From: Pezicula radicicola
Taxonomy: Eukaryota; Ascomycota; Leotiomycetes; Helotiales; Dermateaceae
Direction of reading: 5' to 3'
Assembly: GCA_003008705.1 (NCBI GenBank)
Contig: PDUO01000025.1
Coordinates: 561,709-625,708, forward strand
DNA length: 64,000 nt
Shown: in pieces, positions 12,460-25,588 of the stretch
How positions within the stretch are numbered: position 1 is the stretch's first letter
Layout: every line of letters starts with the position of its first letter
The notes under the pieces: generated by a model
Databases searched by the model: none
Seen by the model: the letters and a program-made list of their open reading frames with translations, nothing else
What the model was told of the DNA's origin: nothing
Made by a program: the position numbers and the translations under genes

Positions 12460-13671
12460 GCTGCTTGGTATTCTTAAAAAGTGCTGCGAATACTGCGAAG
12501 AAAGTAGCTAGCGTGTTATTCCAGCCACGGGTCGTAACAAACTGCCACCTGTAAAAAAGGGCTTCGATGGGGATAAGATCTCTCAGGCTGTTCGGATTGT
12601 GCTAAGCGCGGAGCTGCCGACTCTTGTCTGTGGACTTCTGATATTACATCCACCTGTCTGTTGTTGAAATGGTCTGGTACAAGTCGGTGTAGAGTAACCG
12701 TAACGACAATTGGTACTTGTACTTTCCATAAACCGTCTCAAGCAAGTATATCAAGCGGCAATAGAGAGATTTCTGCAGTTCTAATATCGTACTTCAGGCA
12801 ATCATACAAAGAGCCGTTCGGAATTCGTGGATCGCAGACAAAGCTCTCTCTTCTGAGTCTCCTCCGAGGCTCCTAGGTTCCTAGAACGTAATCTACCATC
12901 CAAAGACACCTAAGGAACTCCCAATATCTACCCACCAGACCCTCGAGCTATGCCTGTGAAATCCTCAGGTTTACGTCAACAGCTCCAGAATTCAAGTAGG
13001 TGGGCGCGTGCAAAGTCGTACCGACTAAAGCCCCGCGGATAATTGGATTAACGAGGAACTTCCATAATCAGTTGGAATTCGAAGGATTGTAGAGCAGGAG
13101 TGATGATTATTACTGTGAGAGTAATGGTGATGAGAGAGAAAAGGCGTTTTTGTTTATTGTTGGAAATCTTTCCCGCGAACGCCCCTGCATTGGTTGTGTA
13201 ACCTGAAATCGAGCATGTGATTTAGTACGCATGTTGTTCGCATCGAGCAAGAGAACTTCGACGAAAGTAATCGAGCCTAGAGGAGTGGGATACCATCATG
13301 TATTCCGATTGTAATGTTCTCAATGGCCCTAACAAAGCTAAGTGTTGTTCAATAAATTCTTCGTAGTCATGTGATCCAAATTGATCTAGGTACTGTTCCC
13401 CTAAACAATGAGAGCAGAAAGCGCTGTTGTACTGAATCTAAAAGCAACGGCTTAGTGGACGAGTTGGAGATGCTATCAAACTCATATCAGCGGCCCTATA
13501 GATGTTGCAAATGTGTGTCCTTCCCCCAAACTCCCCACTTCAAGCTCCGGATAATGCAGCACATCATAATACCATTAACCATTCCGCCGCCATTTCATTC
13601 CCATGCTGATCGTAATAAACTCCCCGTCAAGTTCTTCCAGTTAGCAATACCTACTCTCGTTTCATCTCTAT
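12460..13671. other. Intergenic; short repeat match near 12534
   Basis: No coding signal beyond a possible upstream exon of the preceding gene. GTCGTAACAAACTGCCAC at about 12532-12549 resembles GTCGTAACAAATTACCAC at about 44265-44282 with only transition differences, suggesting a shared dispersed repeat, perhaps an LTR end. Rest unremarkable. Confidence 0.4.
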
Positions 13672-15326
13672 TCAAAATTTGCGCTTTTCAAGCAGCAACT
13701 TCCCACCTGCCTCCTTGCCAACAAACCCGTCACCTCCAGCACCTCTCTGAAAAACTTTGGTACCTCGAACCCAAGTTTCCTTGACCAGACCTCTCATCGT
13801 CTTTCCCTGATAAGGACTAACCTTATTCCGGAAAAGCATCTGTTCTCTACCAACGACGAACGTCCCTTCTGGATCAAAGACGCAGATATCTGCATCCATT
13901 CCAGGTCTTAAGGCTCCCTTCTTATGGGACAAGCCAACTTGGGCGGATGTGTTGAGAGCACAAAGGCGGACAACATCGAGAAGTGTAATTTCAGTGTGGG
14001 AGGAGGTGACTTCGGTCCAGAGAATAGGAAGGCCCAGACCAACGGACGAGATCCCACCCCACGAAGCGAAAAAATCTCCCTTTTCCATCAATTCTTGTTG
14101 TTCAGGGGTGATGTCACCATTTACGCCTTTTGTTAGGGGAGCTGTAGAAATACCACAGCATGTGGGGACGTGACTAGGTAAGAGCTTAAGTTCTGGTGTG
14201 CAGGGCGAATGGTCGGAGACGATAGTTTGAATTACCGAGTCAGGGCTCGAGAGTTCGGACCAGAGACCATTGCGGTTAGCCGATGAGCGGATGGGAGGAC
14301 AGCATTTATGACGAGTGTCGCCTTCTTGGACATCTTCAGCAGCCAAAGCTAGATAGTGGAAGCAGGTTTCTGCTGTGATTTTAACTCCAGCTGCACGGGC
14401 TTCGCGGAGCAATGGAATGCCTTCAACTGCCGAGAGATGGACGATGTGGAGTTGGAGTTGTGGTGCGAGATGTGCAAGGGACAGGACTTCTTCAATCGCA
14501 TAGGTTTCGAAAGAGGGGGGACGTGAAGAGAGGAATGTTGAGTAGGACGTAAGTGGGCCAGAAGGGGCGAGTGGTGGAAGTGAAACTTGAACATCATCGC
14601 CTACGGAGGCAGTGATGGGTGGAATCATTTCGGCATGAAACATGAGGGTTGTTGGTGAAGAGGACAAGGTTTTCATTGCAAGAGCAACATCCTCAGAGGA
14701 AACTGCCGGGAATTCGTCAACCTAGAAGAGTTAATCAGTACTACCTTAAAAGAAAGCCTCTTCGTGGGAAGACTTACGCCGCTCTCGATCAAAAAGCCCT
14801 TGAAACCTCGAACACCAGCCTCGACAAGTGGAAGCAGTTCCTCAGCATTGCCAGGTATAATTCCTCCATAAAAGCCCACGTCAACCCAGCATTGTCCCTG
14901 AGCAGCCTTGATCTTTTCCTGGAGGCCAGCAACAGTTGTAGTTGGTGGAATGGCGTTTAAGGGCATATCAATAACAGTCGTGACACCTCCTGAGGCAGCT
15001 GCTCTCGTTCCAGTATGAAAGCCCTCCCATTCTGTCCTACCGGGTTCGTTAAGATGTACGTGTGCATCGACAAGACCGGGCAGAAGTACGTTTGGCGTAT
15101 GATCGATGTAGTTTGCGTTGGGAGGGAAACTCGAGGCTGGAAGGACAGTAGGAAGGATGGAGATGATGGTGCCAGTCTGTGGTGAGATTGTTATTGTCGC
15201 TGGAGAGAGAATGAGGTTGTTCTGCAGGTCAAAGATGACTGCGCGAGAAGATACGAGGACTGTGAGTGGGGTGTTCGAATCGTGTGGTGGCGTGGCGGCG
15301 GGTGTTGGGTAGGTGTGGGAAGCCAT
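13672..15326 (-). CDS. DAL1: Allantoinase (cyclic amidohydrolase)
   Basis: Hydrolyses allantoin to allantoate in purine catabolism, allowing growth on ureides. Exons 15326-14778 and 14721-13672 join across a 56-nt intron (GTAAGT...CTAG) to 532 residues, normal for the family. Metal-site residues of the amidohydrolase fold are visible: [10 protein letters not shown] (first two His) near residue 85, the Lys in RGFKGFL that is carboxylated in this family, FHAEM, IVHLSA, and the aspartate of VSDHSPC. SDHSPC favours allantoinase over dihydroorotase or dihydropyrimidinase. The start ATG is followed by a Pro/Thr-rich leader. No purine-catabolism neighbour is in the window. Confidence 0.93.
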
Positions 15327-18300
15327 TGTGAGTCGAGTATTGCTTGCTTTTCAAAAAAGAAAAGTCTTAGGGATAGAGCAGGAGGAGATGAGGGGATTCT
15401 CAAGTGTAAACAATCGAAATAGAAGTGGGATGTGCTTATCGTTGTGTTGGGGGTAGGTTGAGATAAGGTTGAGTTCGGCTTGAAGCGTGGTAACAACAAG
15501 AGACCGTAGTTCTTTGTTGGAGTACAGGTGAATTGTGAAGAGCTAAACGTGGCAGGAGAAAAAGAGAAAGACGGTCAACATGAAAGCAAACAAATCTGCT
15601 CTACCTACTGAAAAGACACCGCGTTACGGAGCATTGTGGGGTGCATCTCGACCCACTCAAGATCGAGAGTCCTTATCTCGAGGGTCAGCCATAGAGGAAG
15701 AGGATTGGACGTTGGGAACAACGCTGCAGAGCCATGTCCTTAGGGCTGTGACATGGTGGATAGGAGCTTTTTAGAAAGCCATAACGAGTTCCTATCGAGT
15801 AAGATGTGACTAGACGCCTATAGAGGCGCAATCCGGCGTTACATGCGTGCGCTATTATTCTCGTCATCGTTGATGACGGCCAGAAAATGGATTATCTCGG
15901 AATATTGAAGTGGAAGAGGCGTATAAGTACGTCTCTTTGTTGCCCTGGGCGACTGTAGCAAGTTGCACGTTGTGTGCAGGAACGAGGTGGGTAGGTAGCT
16001 ATGATATCGGCATTGTGCAATCAATGTGTTGAGGTCAGAGAAAAGTTCGCCAAGAATTTCCCTTTGTGGCTTTGCTTTGTTTGCCCCGGCCACTTCCGAC
16101 GGCACGGCCTTCTACCGACGTCAGTTCAACAGCGGGCAAGACTTCTTGTTACTCGATAATTACTCGACCGAAACTCATGAACGTATCATACCACGTAGAC
16201 GCCCCCGAACAGAAGCATTGAGTTTGGCCCTATTGAGTTTTGTCGGCCTGAACAGATGAACTCCTTTGAAATCTTTCTGGGTTGCGCCGAGAACCTTGGC
16301 TTCGGAGTACTTCTGCTTTCCCTCTTCCCTCTCTCAGATACCGGTACTAGCAATCCTCAACAGGAAGTCGAATAGAGCTGACACGCAAAAACACTGCTAA
16401 GCAACCGAAATCAGTGTACATGTGTAACCTGTGCTCGCTCCTGTGCAAAGAGCAAAGCGACGAAAAGAAAGAGTCGGAAGAGGACTCGATTGGAGTGGAA
16501 TCGAGAGGAGGACGTAAGTCATGTGACCTATATGAATCTTGATGGATGTGTTACTCAACGTGGGGGATTCTGTTCTGCAAGTCGCAGAGTTACCTGAGTA
16601 ATGACTCATGTGGTGTTGTACGTCAAAGTTGTAATCGCAAGGAAGGATGGTGACTTTCAGTGTCGTCGGTACTGAAGCGAGCTAAGTAGTTGCACCGTCC
16701 ACGAATCGCATTCACAACTCGACAAACCACCATGCGAGCAAGAGGCTTAACAGGAAACAAAAGCCGAGAGTAAATACAAGTCAAATAGCAGACAAAGAAA
16801 TAGTTTTCTGAGTTTGAATAAGGATGTCATGTGACACCGAATTACTAAAGCAGTTAGTTACAAGTGGCTTCTCAAGAACAGTGCCCCTTGCTCTGAGCTA
16901 CTATTGAGTGACTCACTTCATTTCTATCGGCTTGTAAACCAAAGGCTATCTTCTGTCTTTTGCCTTGATAGTTCGCCCTTGAAAAAAAAACAAGTGTGCC
17001 AGGCTCACACCACGTCACCGAAAGGGCAGCCTTCTCTCTGCAGCTCTTGCCTGCGTTCTGCTTCCACCAATGACAAATGCTCGCGCAAACCAAGTCATAT
17101 TTCTCGGTGAAGGTAATGCCAGCTTGTGCTACAGGTTCTTGCACATCTCCTTGCTACACAATTGTGGCATCTATGCCGTCCTGACGCCTGAAAGGTTACG
17201 CTCCAAATAACTAAGCTTGAGAATAACTTCCCCGCGATATTTCAAAATCATTTTCGTCAGAACATCGACGTTTAGCCCACCCTTTTCAATCAGTATAGGG
17301 GCAGTTTCTTCAAGCAGATCGCGGCTTCTTTGCACGCTCTGTGTTCTGATGCTCAATGGACGGCTACATGGATACCCGACGAGCATGTCTCAAGTTCTTA
17401 TTGTGTTCTCAAACGTACATAACTTTCAATTGATTTACTTCTAAACAATCCATGGCTTTGTCCACCAGAAATGAACTTAGTCTAAGTATCCAAAAATATT
17501 AAACAAGTGAAATCCAGAACAGCCAGTCGCAGAACTGACCATCTTATCGAAAGCTCTATAGCATGCTTAATGAAGAGATAATCACCGATACGCTAAAAAC
17601 AGAACCGATGAACAGTTTCGTCCACGAACTCTAGGTGCGCTGGTACCTTTTTTCCAACATGCGTCTGTCAGAGTGAGCAGTAAAGTAAGTTCGCATACCT
17701 GAAACCTCCCTCAATAGTGGCTGCAGTGCCAAGACGCGCAAGCCAGTGTCTAGAAGAGCCGACTTGGATCTCAAACTCAATATAAATTGCTTAACTAGGT
17801 AACTTCGTGACCTATGTTTCCTAACTCTTATAATATTCAAGATAATGTGTGAGGAATTGGGGTCTGCAAGTGCATGAAAAGTCTTGCGTGGCAGAACCGG
17901 AAGCTCCGATCCTCAGATCCGGGGGGTCACATCTTTTCGCCTCGGCAGATTCTTCATGAGAAGACCTGCAAAGTTTGTCATTGAGAAACTTGATCAGATT
18001 GAAAGGAATAGGAACCAGGAACTCTGAATTCGAAGAAGTATTTGTAGGAGAGATATAAGCTGGACCAGGATAGCATCTGGAGATGATGTGTGGCAGGCAA
18101 ACACCGCCCAGATCGATACGCGACGGAAGGGACGACGAAAACACCACATGTTCTCGAGCGCGATAATACAATAACGGCTTATATTGGCTATTTCAAAATG
18201 GTCCCAAGTGAAAAACAAAACCTTGAAACCCCATTTGCCAAAAAATTGAAATGAATGGAGCAATGTAGCGGTGATGGTTGATGGGCCTAATCCACCGGTC

Positions 18301-19696
18301 GCAATATTTCTTCAGCCTTCCAGCGAACGCCACGACACCAAACACGAAAGTCTCTGAAAACCCAAAGCTGATACTTATAGGTCAAAGTAACTATACCAAA
18401 TGGGTTTTCTGACTAAAGGCTACCATTTCCCTTAGTTTGGAGATGAAAAATGGTTTCTGGGAGGTTTTGTTGTACTTTTGGATGATGAGGGTATTTTGCC
18501 TCCTGCAGACGGAATCATCGGGACGAGATCCAACGCTCAAACTTTCAGAGCCTGCATCTCAACAACGGCTTATTTTCGCTATGCATGAGAACTCGAGATG
18601 CGTTACTCGTGAGAAAACTATTACTCTGTGAAGACAGCGAACAAGGAGCATTACCATTGAAACTGTGAGACTTTGATTTCTTCGACGCGTCGGTCGCATC
18701 GTGCGGGGCAAAGCCACGATCCAACACGATGCCCACAACATGGACATATCAGAGGAGACACAGTGATTCAATTTGCTCAAAATTTTCAGCAGCACTTAGA
18801 AAGATGATTTGATTGATGAAGAAAACTGTTTGGGGAGTTTTAGGGATGAGTGGTGATGAATGGTGGGCTGTGTGACATTCCGTTGGGACAGAATACCCAG
18901 AATCGCGAATAACCTCAAATGTGGGAGACTCTTCAAACATCGAGAACACCCACAACTTCGCACTTGCAGACTCAAAAGTAATCAGATGTGCCTTTTCAAT
19001 TGAAGATGAAGTAATAGAAGCTCGGAATAATCACCATTGACGGAAATGCGAGTGAGTTACGCGTCTTATCACAACCTCAGGAGAATTCGCATCGCCATCA
19101 TCTGCAGTTCCAGTCGCTCGCTTGTTGGATAACTAACTACACTAGCTATGCTTCGATAGAGGAGAGCACATTGAATGATGGAAGGTAAAAAGTCGTTCGA
19201 TGCCAGAACCCAACAATTAAACCATCGCCTTCAACCAGGCACACTTGGAATGGATGCGTTGGCAAGAACAAGAAAAGAGGAAGAGGGTGGTGTGGCAGAC
19301 TCCGAGATCAACCAAGTCGGGTCGCATGATCAAGCGCTGTCAACTCACTTCGAAATCAACCAATGAGAACTCGACGCCCAAAATGCTCGTTTGTGATTCA
19401 GAATTTCAAAAGTGCCCAAAGGCCCCAAATCAAGGCCCAAATAGGTTTAGCTCGCACAGTATGCTTCGAGTGATCTTCGTGGACAAGGCCTTCCCTCGCT
19501 TCCTATATTTACTCAGTCCCCCCACCTCGAACACGCTTCCCGCTGCTCTCCTTCCTCTCCTTCGAAAGCTAGACGCAACTCGACCACCACGACACCAAAT
19601 CCACTTCGACTTTTTACTGAAGCTCCAGTTCTTTAACCCTCCATCAACATCCTCTTTTTGATTAATATCAATTCATCACCCGCCCCTTCCGTCAAT
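15327..19696. other. Long non-coding interval between allantoinase and histone H1
   Basis: About 4.4 kb of near-average composition, unlike the AT-rich deserts elsewhere. Only short unconvincing open frames occur on both strands. The ends should hold the promoters of allantoinase and H1. I found no tRNA-like B box, repeat or splice-joined gene. Long 5' leaders or non-coding transcripts are possible but unseen. Confidence 0.5.
19360..19364 (+). promoter_or_regulatory. CCAAT box upstream of histone H1
   Basis: A CCAAT pentamer (context AACCAATGAG) lies 333 bp before the H1 start codon. CCAAT is bound by the HAP/NF-Y complex in fungi. A TATA-like TATATTTA sits nearer the gene at about 19505. 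Function is inferred from position only. Confidence 0.35.
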
Positions 19697-20834
19697 ATGC
19701 CACCAAAGGCCGCAGCTACCAAGTCGAAGAGCTCCGATGCTCCAAGCTATCAGAGTATGTATTCCCACCCACAACACGTCGCAGATATAACGTGGCATAT
19801 ATTTTCATGGTCGCATTGATGTCGCGCATATCATGGTACCAATCAATTATATGAATTCCGATTTGCTAACGCGTCGTTGCTGCAGACATGATCCAGGATG
19901 CCATCGTCACCTTGAAGGATCGTCAAGGCTCCAGGTACGTGTTTGCCTGCCACCCATTCCTTCTCACAATGCCCCGAAGGTCTACTCGACGCGACTCGAT
20001 TTCTGAATGCCTTCAAACCTCATTCAACGCGTCTCTTATTCGCTGGCGCAACTTTACTGACTTCCTTATGTAGCCGTGCTGCTATCAAGAAGTATGTCCA
20101 GGCCAACAACCAGATTTCCGTCACACCTGCTATGTTCACTTCACTCTTCAACCGCGCCTTGAAGTCTGGTGTCGAAAAGGGAATCTTCGCTCAGCCAAAG
20201 GGTACGCGCCTATCCCTTCTCTTCTCATCTATACTAGCTAACACGTCTCTCACAGGTCCATCAGGTGGAACCAAGCTCGCACTCAAGGCACCAAAGGCCT
20301 CCTCCCCCAAGACTGAGAAGAAGTCTGCCGAAAAGAAGACAACTGAGAAGAAGGCTCCTGCCACCAAGAAGGCTGCCGCCACAAAGCCAAAGGCCAAGAC
20401 AGCTGAGAAGAAGGCACCTGCCGCGAAGAAGCCAGCTGCCAAGAAGGCTGCAACTGAGAAGAAGCCTGCCACCGAGAAGAAGGCTCCCGCTGCAAAGAAG
20501 GCCGCCGCCCCAAAGAAAGAGAAAGCTGCTGCTGCCCCTAAGAAGGCCGCAGCTCCTAAGCCTAAGAAGGCAGCTGCACCCAAATCCGTACGTCCTCCGA
20601 CATCCAACCTCCGTCTTTCAACATCTTTCTACACCTTTTAATAAAGAACCCGTACTGATATTGATATAGGCTCCTGCTGTTGTTGACAAGCAAGCTGTCC
20701 TTGGCAAGACTAAGTCAGGGCGCGTCACCAAGACTACCAACAAGACTGCCTTGACTCCCAAAGCTAAGAAGGCCGCCGCTGCCCCCAAAGCAAAGCCATC
20801 TTCCGCAAAGAAAGTCACTCCCAAGAAGGCATAA
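19697..20834 (+). CDS. HHO1: Linker histone H1
   Basis: Binds linker DNA and the nucleosome dyad in the nucleus. Five exons, 19697-19754, 19886-19934, 20074-20201, 20256-20587 and 20670-20834, join to 243 residues; all four introns are GT-AG. After a short basic tail (MPPKAAATKSKSS), the winged-helix globular domain runs from about residue 18 to 85: SYQNMIQDAIVTLKDRQGSS, then RAAIKKYVQANNQ and a SGVEKGIF..PKGPSGGTKL ending. The C-terminal half is almost only Lys, Ala, Pro and Glu/Thr in KKA/EKK repeats, typical of H1. The repeats keep long frames open on the other strand, which are not genes. Confidence 0.96.
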
Positions 20835-23800
20835 ATGGACCATCATACTCATGATGATGTGACACGGCCTCCTTGCTTTTGTTGATATTCTGGCGTTTAT
20901 ACGGGGTGGGAAGAATGGATTTTACCTGCGATGGATCTGTTCTTGTTTTTTCTGTTTTTATGGTTTTGTTTATCCGTCCAAGGGCTTTTGTAATCTGGTT
21001 TCCTTTTTTCTGTCTCGGTTCTACCCATTCATCATCAACTTGACATACCATATTTGTTCTTGCTGAGAAGAAAAAAGGGAGGAGAATCGGGCTGAAGAAA
21101 GACAAAAAATTCCTATATGGTATTACCCTGGGGATTTGGGATGGGATGGACAAGGCGGGCGTGGATGGAGTGAGTGGAGTGAGAGGGAAATATGTTTGCT
21201 ATGGCTGGATAGCGTTCATGAGTGAACTACAGAACCTGTACTTATACCAGATTCCCAATATTGATGACGTTGAAAAGTAGTACCGTTTTTGTGTGTTCGT
21301 CTTCAATTTGTGTTATGCTTAGAAGTGTGAATAGTGACATTGAAATCCTTACTCCATCCCTCGCAATCTAATTACCTAAGGGTAATCACAAAAGAAATTT
21401 CAAATTTATAATTCAATTCTATAATACGAAGGGTACAAAATTTTGTATAAATAATTGCCGCTACATTATCCTTCTCCTTCACAACGTTAATTCTCGACGC
21501 GTTATTGATCGACCCTCTTGTTATGATTTCGCTCGCGGTGGTCAGTGATGCGCTCAATGTTCGGTGGTTTGTCCTGTTTGTTCTCTCCTGCATCTCGCAC
21601 GCGCATGTGGATCTCTATCTGTGTGGTGGATCTCTCCTTTTTTACTGTATACGGAGTAGTTTAGTTTTGGTCGGTACGGAGGCACTGGTACCGGTACTTC
21701 TTCCGTACGGATTCGGCATTAGTTAGTAGTGGGTGCTACGCAAGTACTCGTACAGTACTGGTACCGTAAGTTTTTATTTTGTTTGATGTGAGGGGATTTT
21801 GTTTTATGGATGATGGTGCCGAGGTGGTTTTGGTTTTGGTTTGGGGTGTTAGGTATTAATACGGTATGATAAGTAGAGAGGTTGTTAAGTATTTAATTTT
21901 AGTTTTGGCGGGATGATGATGTGCCGGAAATCAAATCACTCTTGCGTTATTTTACCCTGGTGGTTCAGTCAGTGAGTGAGTGGCTATTTTCGGGGAGCTA
22001 GGCACCGTCAGGGCCGTGATGAGTTTGCTGATGAGGTTTCGGAATCTCGGGTTTTCCTGGTGCTTTTTGTGTGATCGTCGATTTGATAAGGATAAGCGAT
22101 GGAAGTGGAAGTGGAAGTGGAAGGATGTGGAGTAATTCTTGGTGGGGTGAGATCGGTGAGATCGGTGGGTAATTGCCGAGATTTGAAGGGGACGGGGGTT
22201 TTTTGGGATGAAAGGGGGAGCAGTTTATGCTATTGTTTTTTGGGGGGGACCGGAGAGCGGGGATGGGAGATGGGATAGATTGGGGATTGGGGATTGGGGA
22301 TTGGGGATTGAGTTTTCGGGAGGTTTTAGAGGTTACGTTGTGGTTGAACTACGAAGGCTGTCTTTAGGAACCACAAGTACCTATGCATGGGACGGGAATT
22401 TGAATTTTGGGGGTTTGGGAGGAGTTTTGGAGGAATGGGATTGGTAGAGAGAAGAGAAGGGATGGGATGGAAAATCGCGGATACAATGCGATAGGGCTTG
22501 GAGGTTTGAGAGTTTGGATTTTTTGGGTTAGGAAACTACGGTACGAGTGCCTAGGTATGCTATTATTGTTCTTGCGGGACCGGGGAATGGGTATTTGGTT
22601 TTCGGGTGGACTCTTGGGAGAGTTTTGGAGGCTTGCGAGGTTCGGTGGAAGTTGATGGGATGGGATGGGATGAGGAAGATGGCGTTATTAGTGAAGGAGA
22701 AAGGGTAAGGTACAGAGGGAATTTTTCGAGCACGGTGGGAAGGATTGGATTCGGATAGGATTATGGAATAATACTTTCGTGAAGTGATTAAAAGTTGAAG
22801 ATAATGAGAAAACAAATCTGTGATATTGTATAGGTACAGTAGGTAACTGTCGTAACTTGTGTAAGTTGTGTTGTGAGTTTTCTTTGTGCTGGGTAGGGGA
22901 AAGTTTGTTTCGACGTTGGTTTAACGTTGTGTCTTGGTTTGCGATAGATAGATTGCGAACTATAGAAACCAGACATATATAGATTGAATTTTACAGCCTT
23001 AAAGAGACTTGGCTCGGATAGCTTGAGGTTTCATTTGCATAATATTTTAGACATGTTATCATGCTAACCTTTAAGCTTACCTTAAGATCAGCCTATAGCG
23101 CTTCTGATAATAATATGTGTCCCCTATTAACTACACTTACCGGTACTCGTACGTAAAGGTATAATACAGCAATAGTAACTTGACATAGCTTAATAACACG
23201 AAAGTTATAATAGTACGCAAATATACAAGCAATTTTCGCAACTCGTACTCGTACTCTGTATCTAGCATAGAATACTACTAACTTTAAAATCTCACTTTAG
23301 GGATAGGTTTTAACTTGCTTATAGATACTGCATTTTTGTAGATTTCTGTAGGGAAGCTGGAAGGAAATGGCAATTCAAGAAATTATAATGTTAACTATGA
23401 TAAGGACTCCGTCCGCGAGGCTGCTGCTACTCCATAGGATACCACCAAGAGAGAATCTTAAGTTTAACCTAAACCCTCGCCAGCTATGATCGTTACCATA
23501 ACCTAAACACTTTGTTATATTACTCGACCCTGTCCTGCAATACATACTTAATTAATTTCTAAAACAAATCCTATATCCTGTACTCTCTAAGCTCCTAAAA
23601 CAACACGCAGAACGACTGGTAGGAATTGTCCGAGAGCCTATACACGTCCCAGAGGACCCAGACTCCAGATTTCCTCGATTCTAGCAACAAAACAAAGTAG
23701 GGCACTAACCTCAGAACTTCACCAAGCAAGGACAGAGGAGTGCAATGGCAGAGGAATACGAGTTAAGACCAATGGTTTAATTATGATGCATCTAATAGCC

Positions 23801-25011
23801 TTCGAACTTAGCAAGTTCGCAATAATAGCTTAATTTATGTTAGAAAATATAAGTGTTTTTTGTTGTTATACTGTAGGATGTTGCCAATACTTGTAAAAAG
23901 AAAGTTGTAATGAACACATCTTAAAAATATCTCATCCCTTCCAGCTTAAGGAGAACCAGTGAGAACTCATATAGTTAATAACTTTGAAGTATTGAACATT
24001 TCCTAATAATCACCTATTGCTTGACCGCTTCTAGCTTATTTCTCCTCCTAAATTCGCTCGGTCAAATGAGAGGAAGTGCCAGAGGTTCAGACCTATTTAG
24101 TACCGTGCGCTTCTATAGGGTTTAGGTTGAAGCTTTTCAGCTTTGCTTTCGGGCTGCAAATAGATTAAGAAATTATGGTCGTAAGAGCTGGTAATCTTGC
24201 AATGCTAGTTTCCTCTGCGAGTACCATTCACTCTCCTCCAAAGTTTCGCTTGATTGTATTCTCCTAGCTACCTGAGCGTTCCTAGAGTACAACCAAGAAG
24301 TATCGGGACTGATTTGAATTAGCTAGAACCGTCTCGAATCGCTAGCACAGAAAATATATAACAGTCTACAAGTTACAATTTCCTCAGTTTGTAGCCCGAG
24401 GATTTTTACGTTATAGAATTAGATTGTTCTCCTTGTTGTTATAGGGTTTGCTGTTGTCGAGACTGCTGTAGAATTGGATTGTCGAATTTGTAGTTTAGAA
24501 TATCTCCTACCCTTGGGTCTTCAGGATGGCTATCTGAAATTCTTATAGTTAATGGTTTATAGAAACTAACTTTTATTTTTTGGCCATAATCACAGTTCTC
24601 TACTTGGAAGTCTTCCACAAAGTATTAGCCCATTCAACAGTGGATGCTTCTACACGTAGTAAAATGGGGAGCAACGTGAAAAATGGTATAGTGAAAATAT
24701 TTTTCGGCTTTTAGCGTTGCACTCTGTTGAAATCTGTGTCGACAACTTCGAGCTAAGAGTTTTATAATTGCAAGATATTCTAGGGACTCTAAAGTACAGC
24801 TACGTTAGTTTTGTTTAGAGAAGTCTTCTACATCTTTATAGTGGTAGCTAGAACTTTTCTATATTAGAAAGTTATTATACATGTTGCCACAAAAAAGATT
24901 ACTGCCAAGAGTTATAAAGAAAAGATGCTAGTAAGTCATTAGTAGAGTCCCAGTGATAATATAAGAGATAATAATTTCCATAATTCAGCAGAGTAATTCT
25001 TAGCATCTTAC
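20835..25011. other. Gene-free: GTAC-rich and G-rich tract, then AT-rich decayed DNA
   Basis: 21650-21770 is dense in GTAC/TACCGGTAC steps. 22080-22700 is strikingly G-rich on this strand, with (GGAAGT) repeats at about 22101 and the GGGGATT array below. From about 22980 the DNA turns AT-rich. Around 23390-23800 one plus-strand frame reads as coding but is broken mostly by TAA/TAG where CAA/CAG would fit (for example after REAAATP), consistent with a mutated mobile element. No intact gene. Confidence 0.45.
22282..22310 (+). repeat. (GGGGATT)4 tandem array, G-quadruplex candidate
   Basis: Four GGGG runs at 22282-22285, 22289-22292, 22296-22299 and 22303-22306 are each separated by ATT. Four four-G tracts with uniform 3-nt loops meet the standard pattern for an intramolecular G-quadruplex. 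The array lies within a broader G-rich segment near an AT-rich boundary. Confidence 0.8.
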
Positions 25012-25200
25012 CTCTGTCTGGACGAAGAGAGTAGAAGCTCTGCTGCTATACTTTCCTTGTGCACCCCAACGGTTTAATTCGTCCCCCCGGTGCAATTCAT
25101 GGATCAAAACAAAACTGTTGAAAACACCAGACTCTTTAGAATAGGAACTGCACACAATGTCGCGCACTATAACCAGATCCCAAAAGAATAAGTCGCTAAT
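25012..25200 (-). pseudogene. Decayed coding segment (exon with splice donor)
   Basis: Reading the minus strand from 25200 gives an open, protein-like frame containing DLVIVRDIVCSSYSKESG, then FVLIHELHRGDELNRWG and STLFVQTE. It ends at a consensus donor GTAAGA (25011). Immediately 5' the frame meets TAA (25203-25201), which would be CAA before a C-to-T change. Composition is less AT-rich than the surroundings. LIHEL recalls metallopeptidase helices, but the full HExxH motif is absent, so I do not assign a family. Confidence 0.35.
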
Positions 25201-25588
25201 TTAGCTGCAGGACAGGAAGTATGCTTCTTGATGCCTTCAGAAATCAGCATTTTCTTCCTTAATCGGCCCGAAATGTCAAAGGCCAACGAGGATCCACGAA
25301 CGACTTTATTTTTTTAAGCTCTCGGAGCTACTTGGGAAGAGGAGCTGCTGTATAATTTAAAAGGGGTATAACACGTTTCTCACCCTTTCTAGCTACGAGC
25401 AACTAGCGAGCTTCAGCCTTGTTTAAGCAGGGTGTGTACAAATACCGATAGAAAAACAAAACTAGAAAGCTAGGTAGGGGTGTTTTCGGTTTGTAATACA
25501 TTATAGATGTATTGATCAAAAGATTACATCTTTAGATATTAGTAAACTTGTAGCACATGTGTTTAACTATGCATTCACAAACAAGCCA

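Noticed and set aside
13371..13784. 137-codon plus-strand frame
   Set aside because: Overlaps the 3' end of allantoinase and has no protein-like pattern.
15600..19160. Several 60-116 codon frames between allantoinase and H1
   Set aside because: Overlapping on both strands, random-looking composition, no splice-joined extension or domain.
20191..20607. Ala/Phe-rich open frame opposite histone H1
   Set aside because: Produced by the Lys/Ala/Pro repeats of H1 read backwards.
22208..22655. Gly/Trp-rich frames
   Set aside because: Result of G-rich tandem DNA, not protein coding.
24999..25120. Metallopeptidase motif in LIHELHRG
   Set aside because: The HExxH pattern is not met (HELHR), so no peptidase call.
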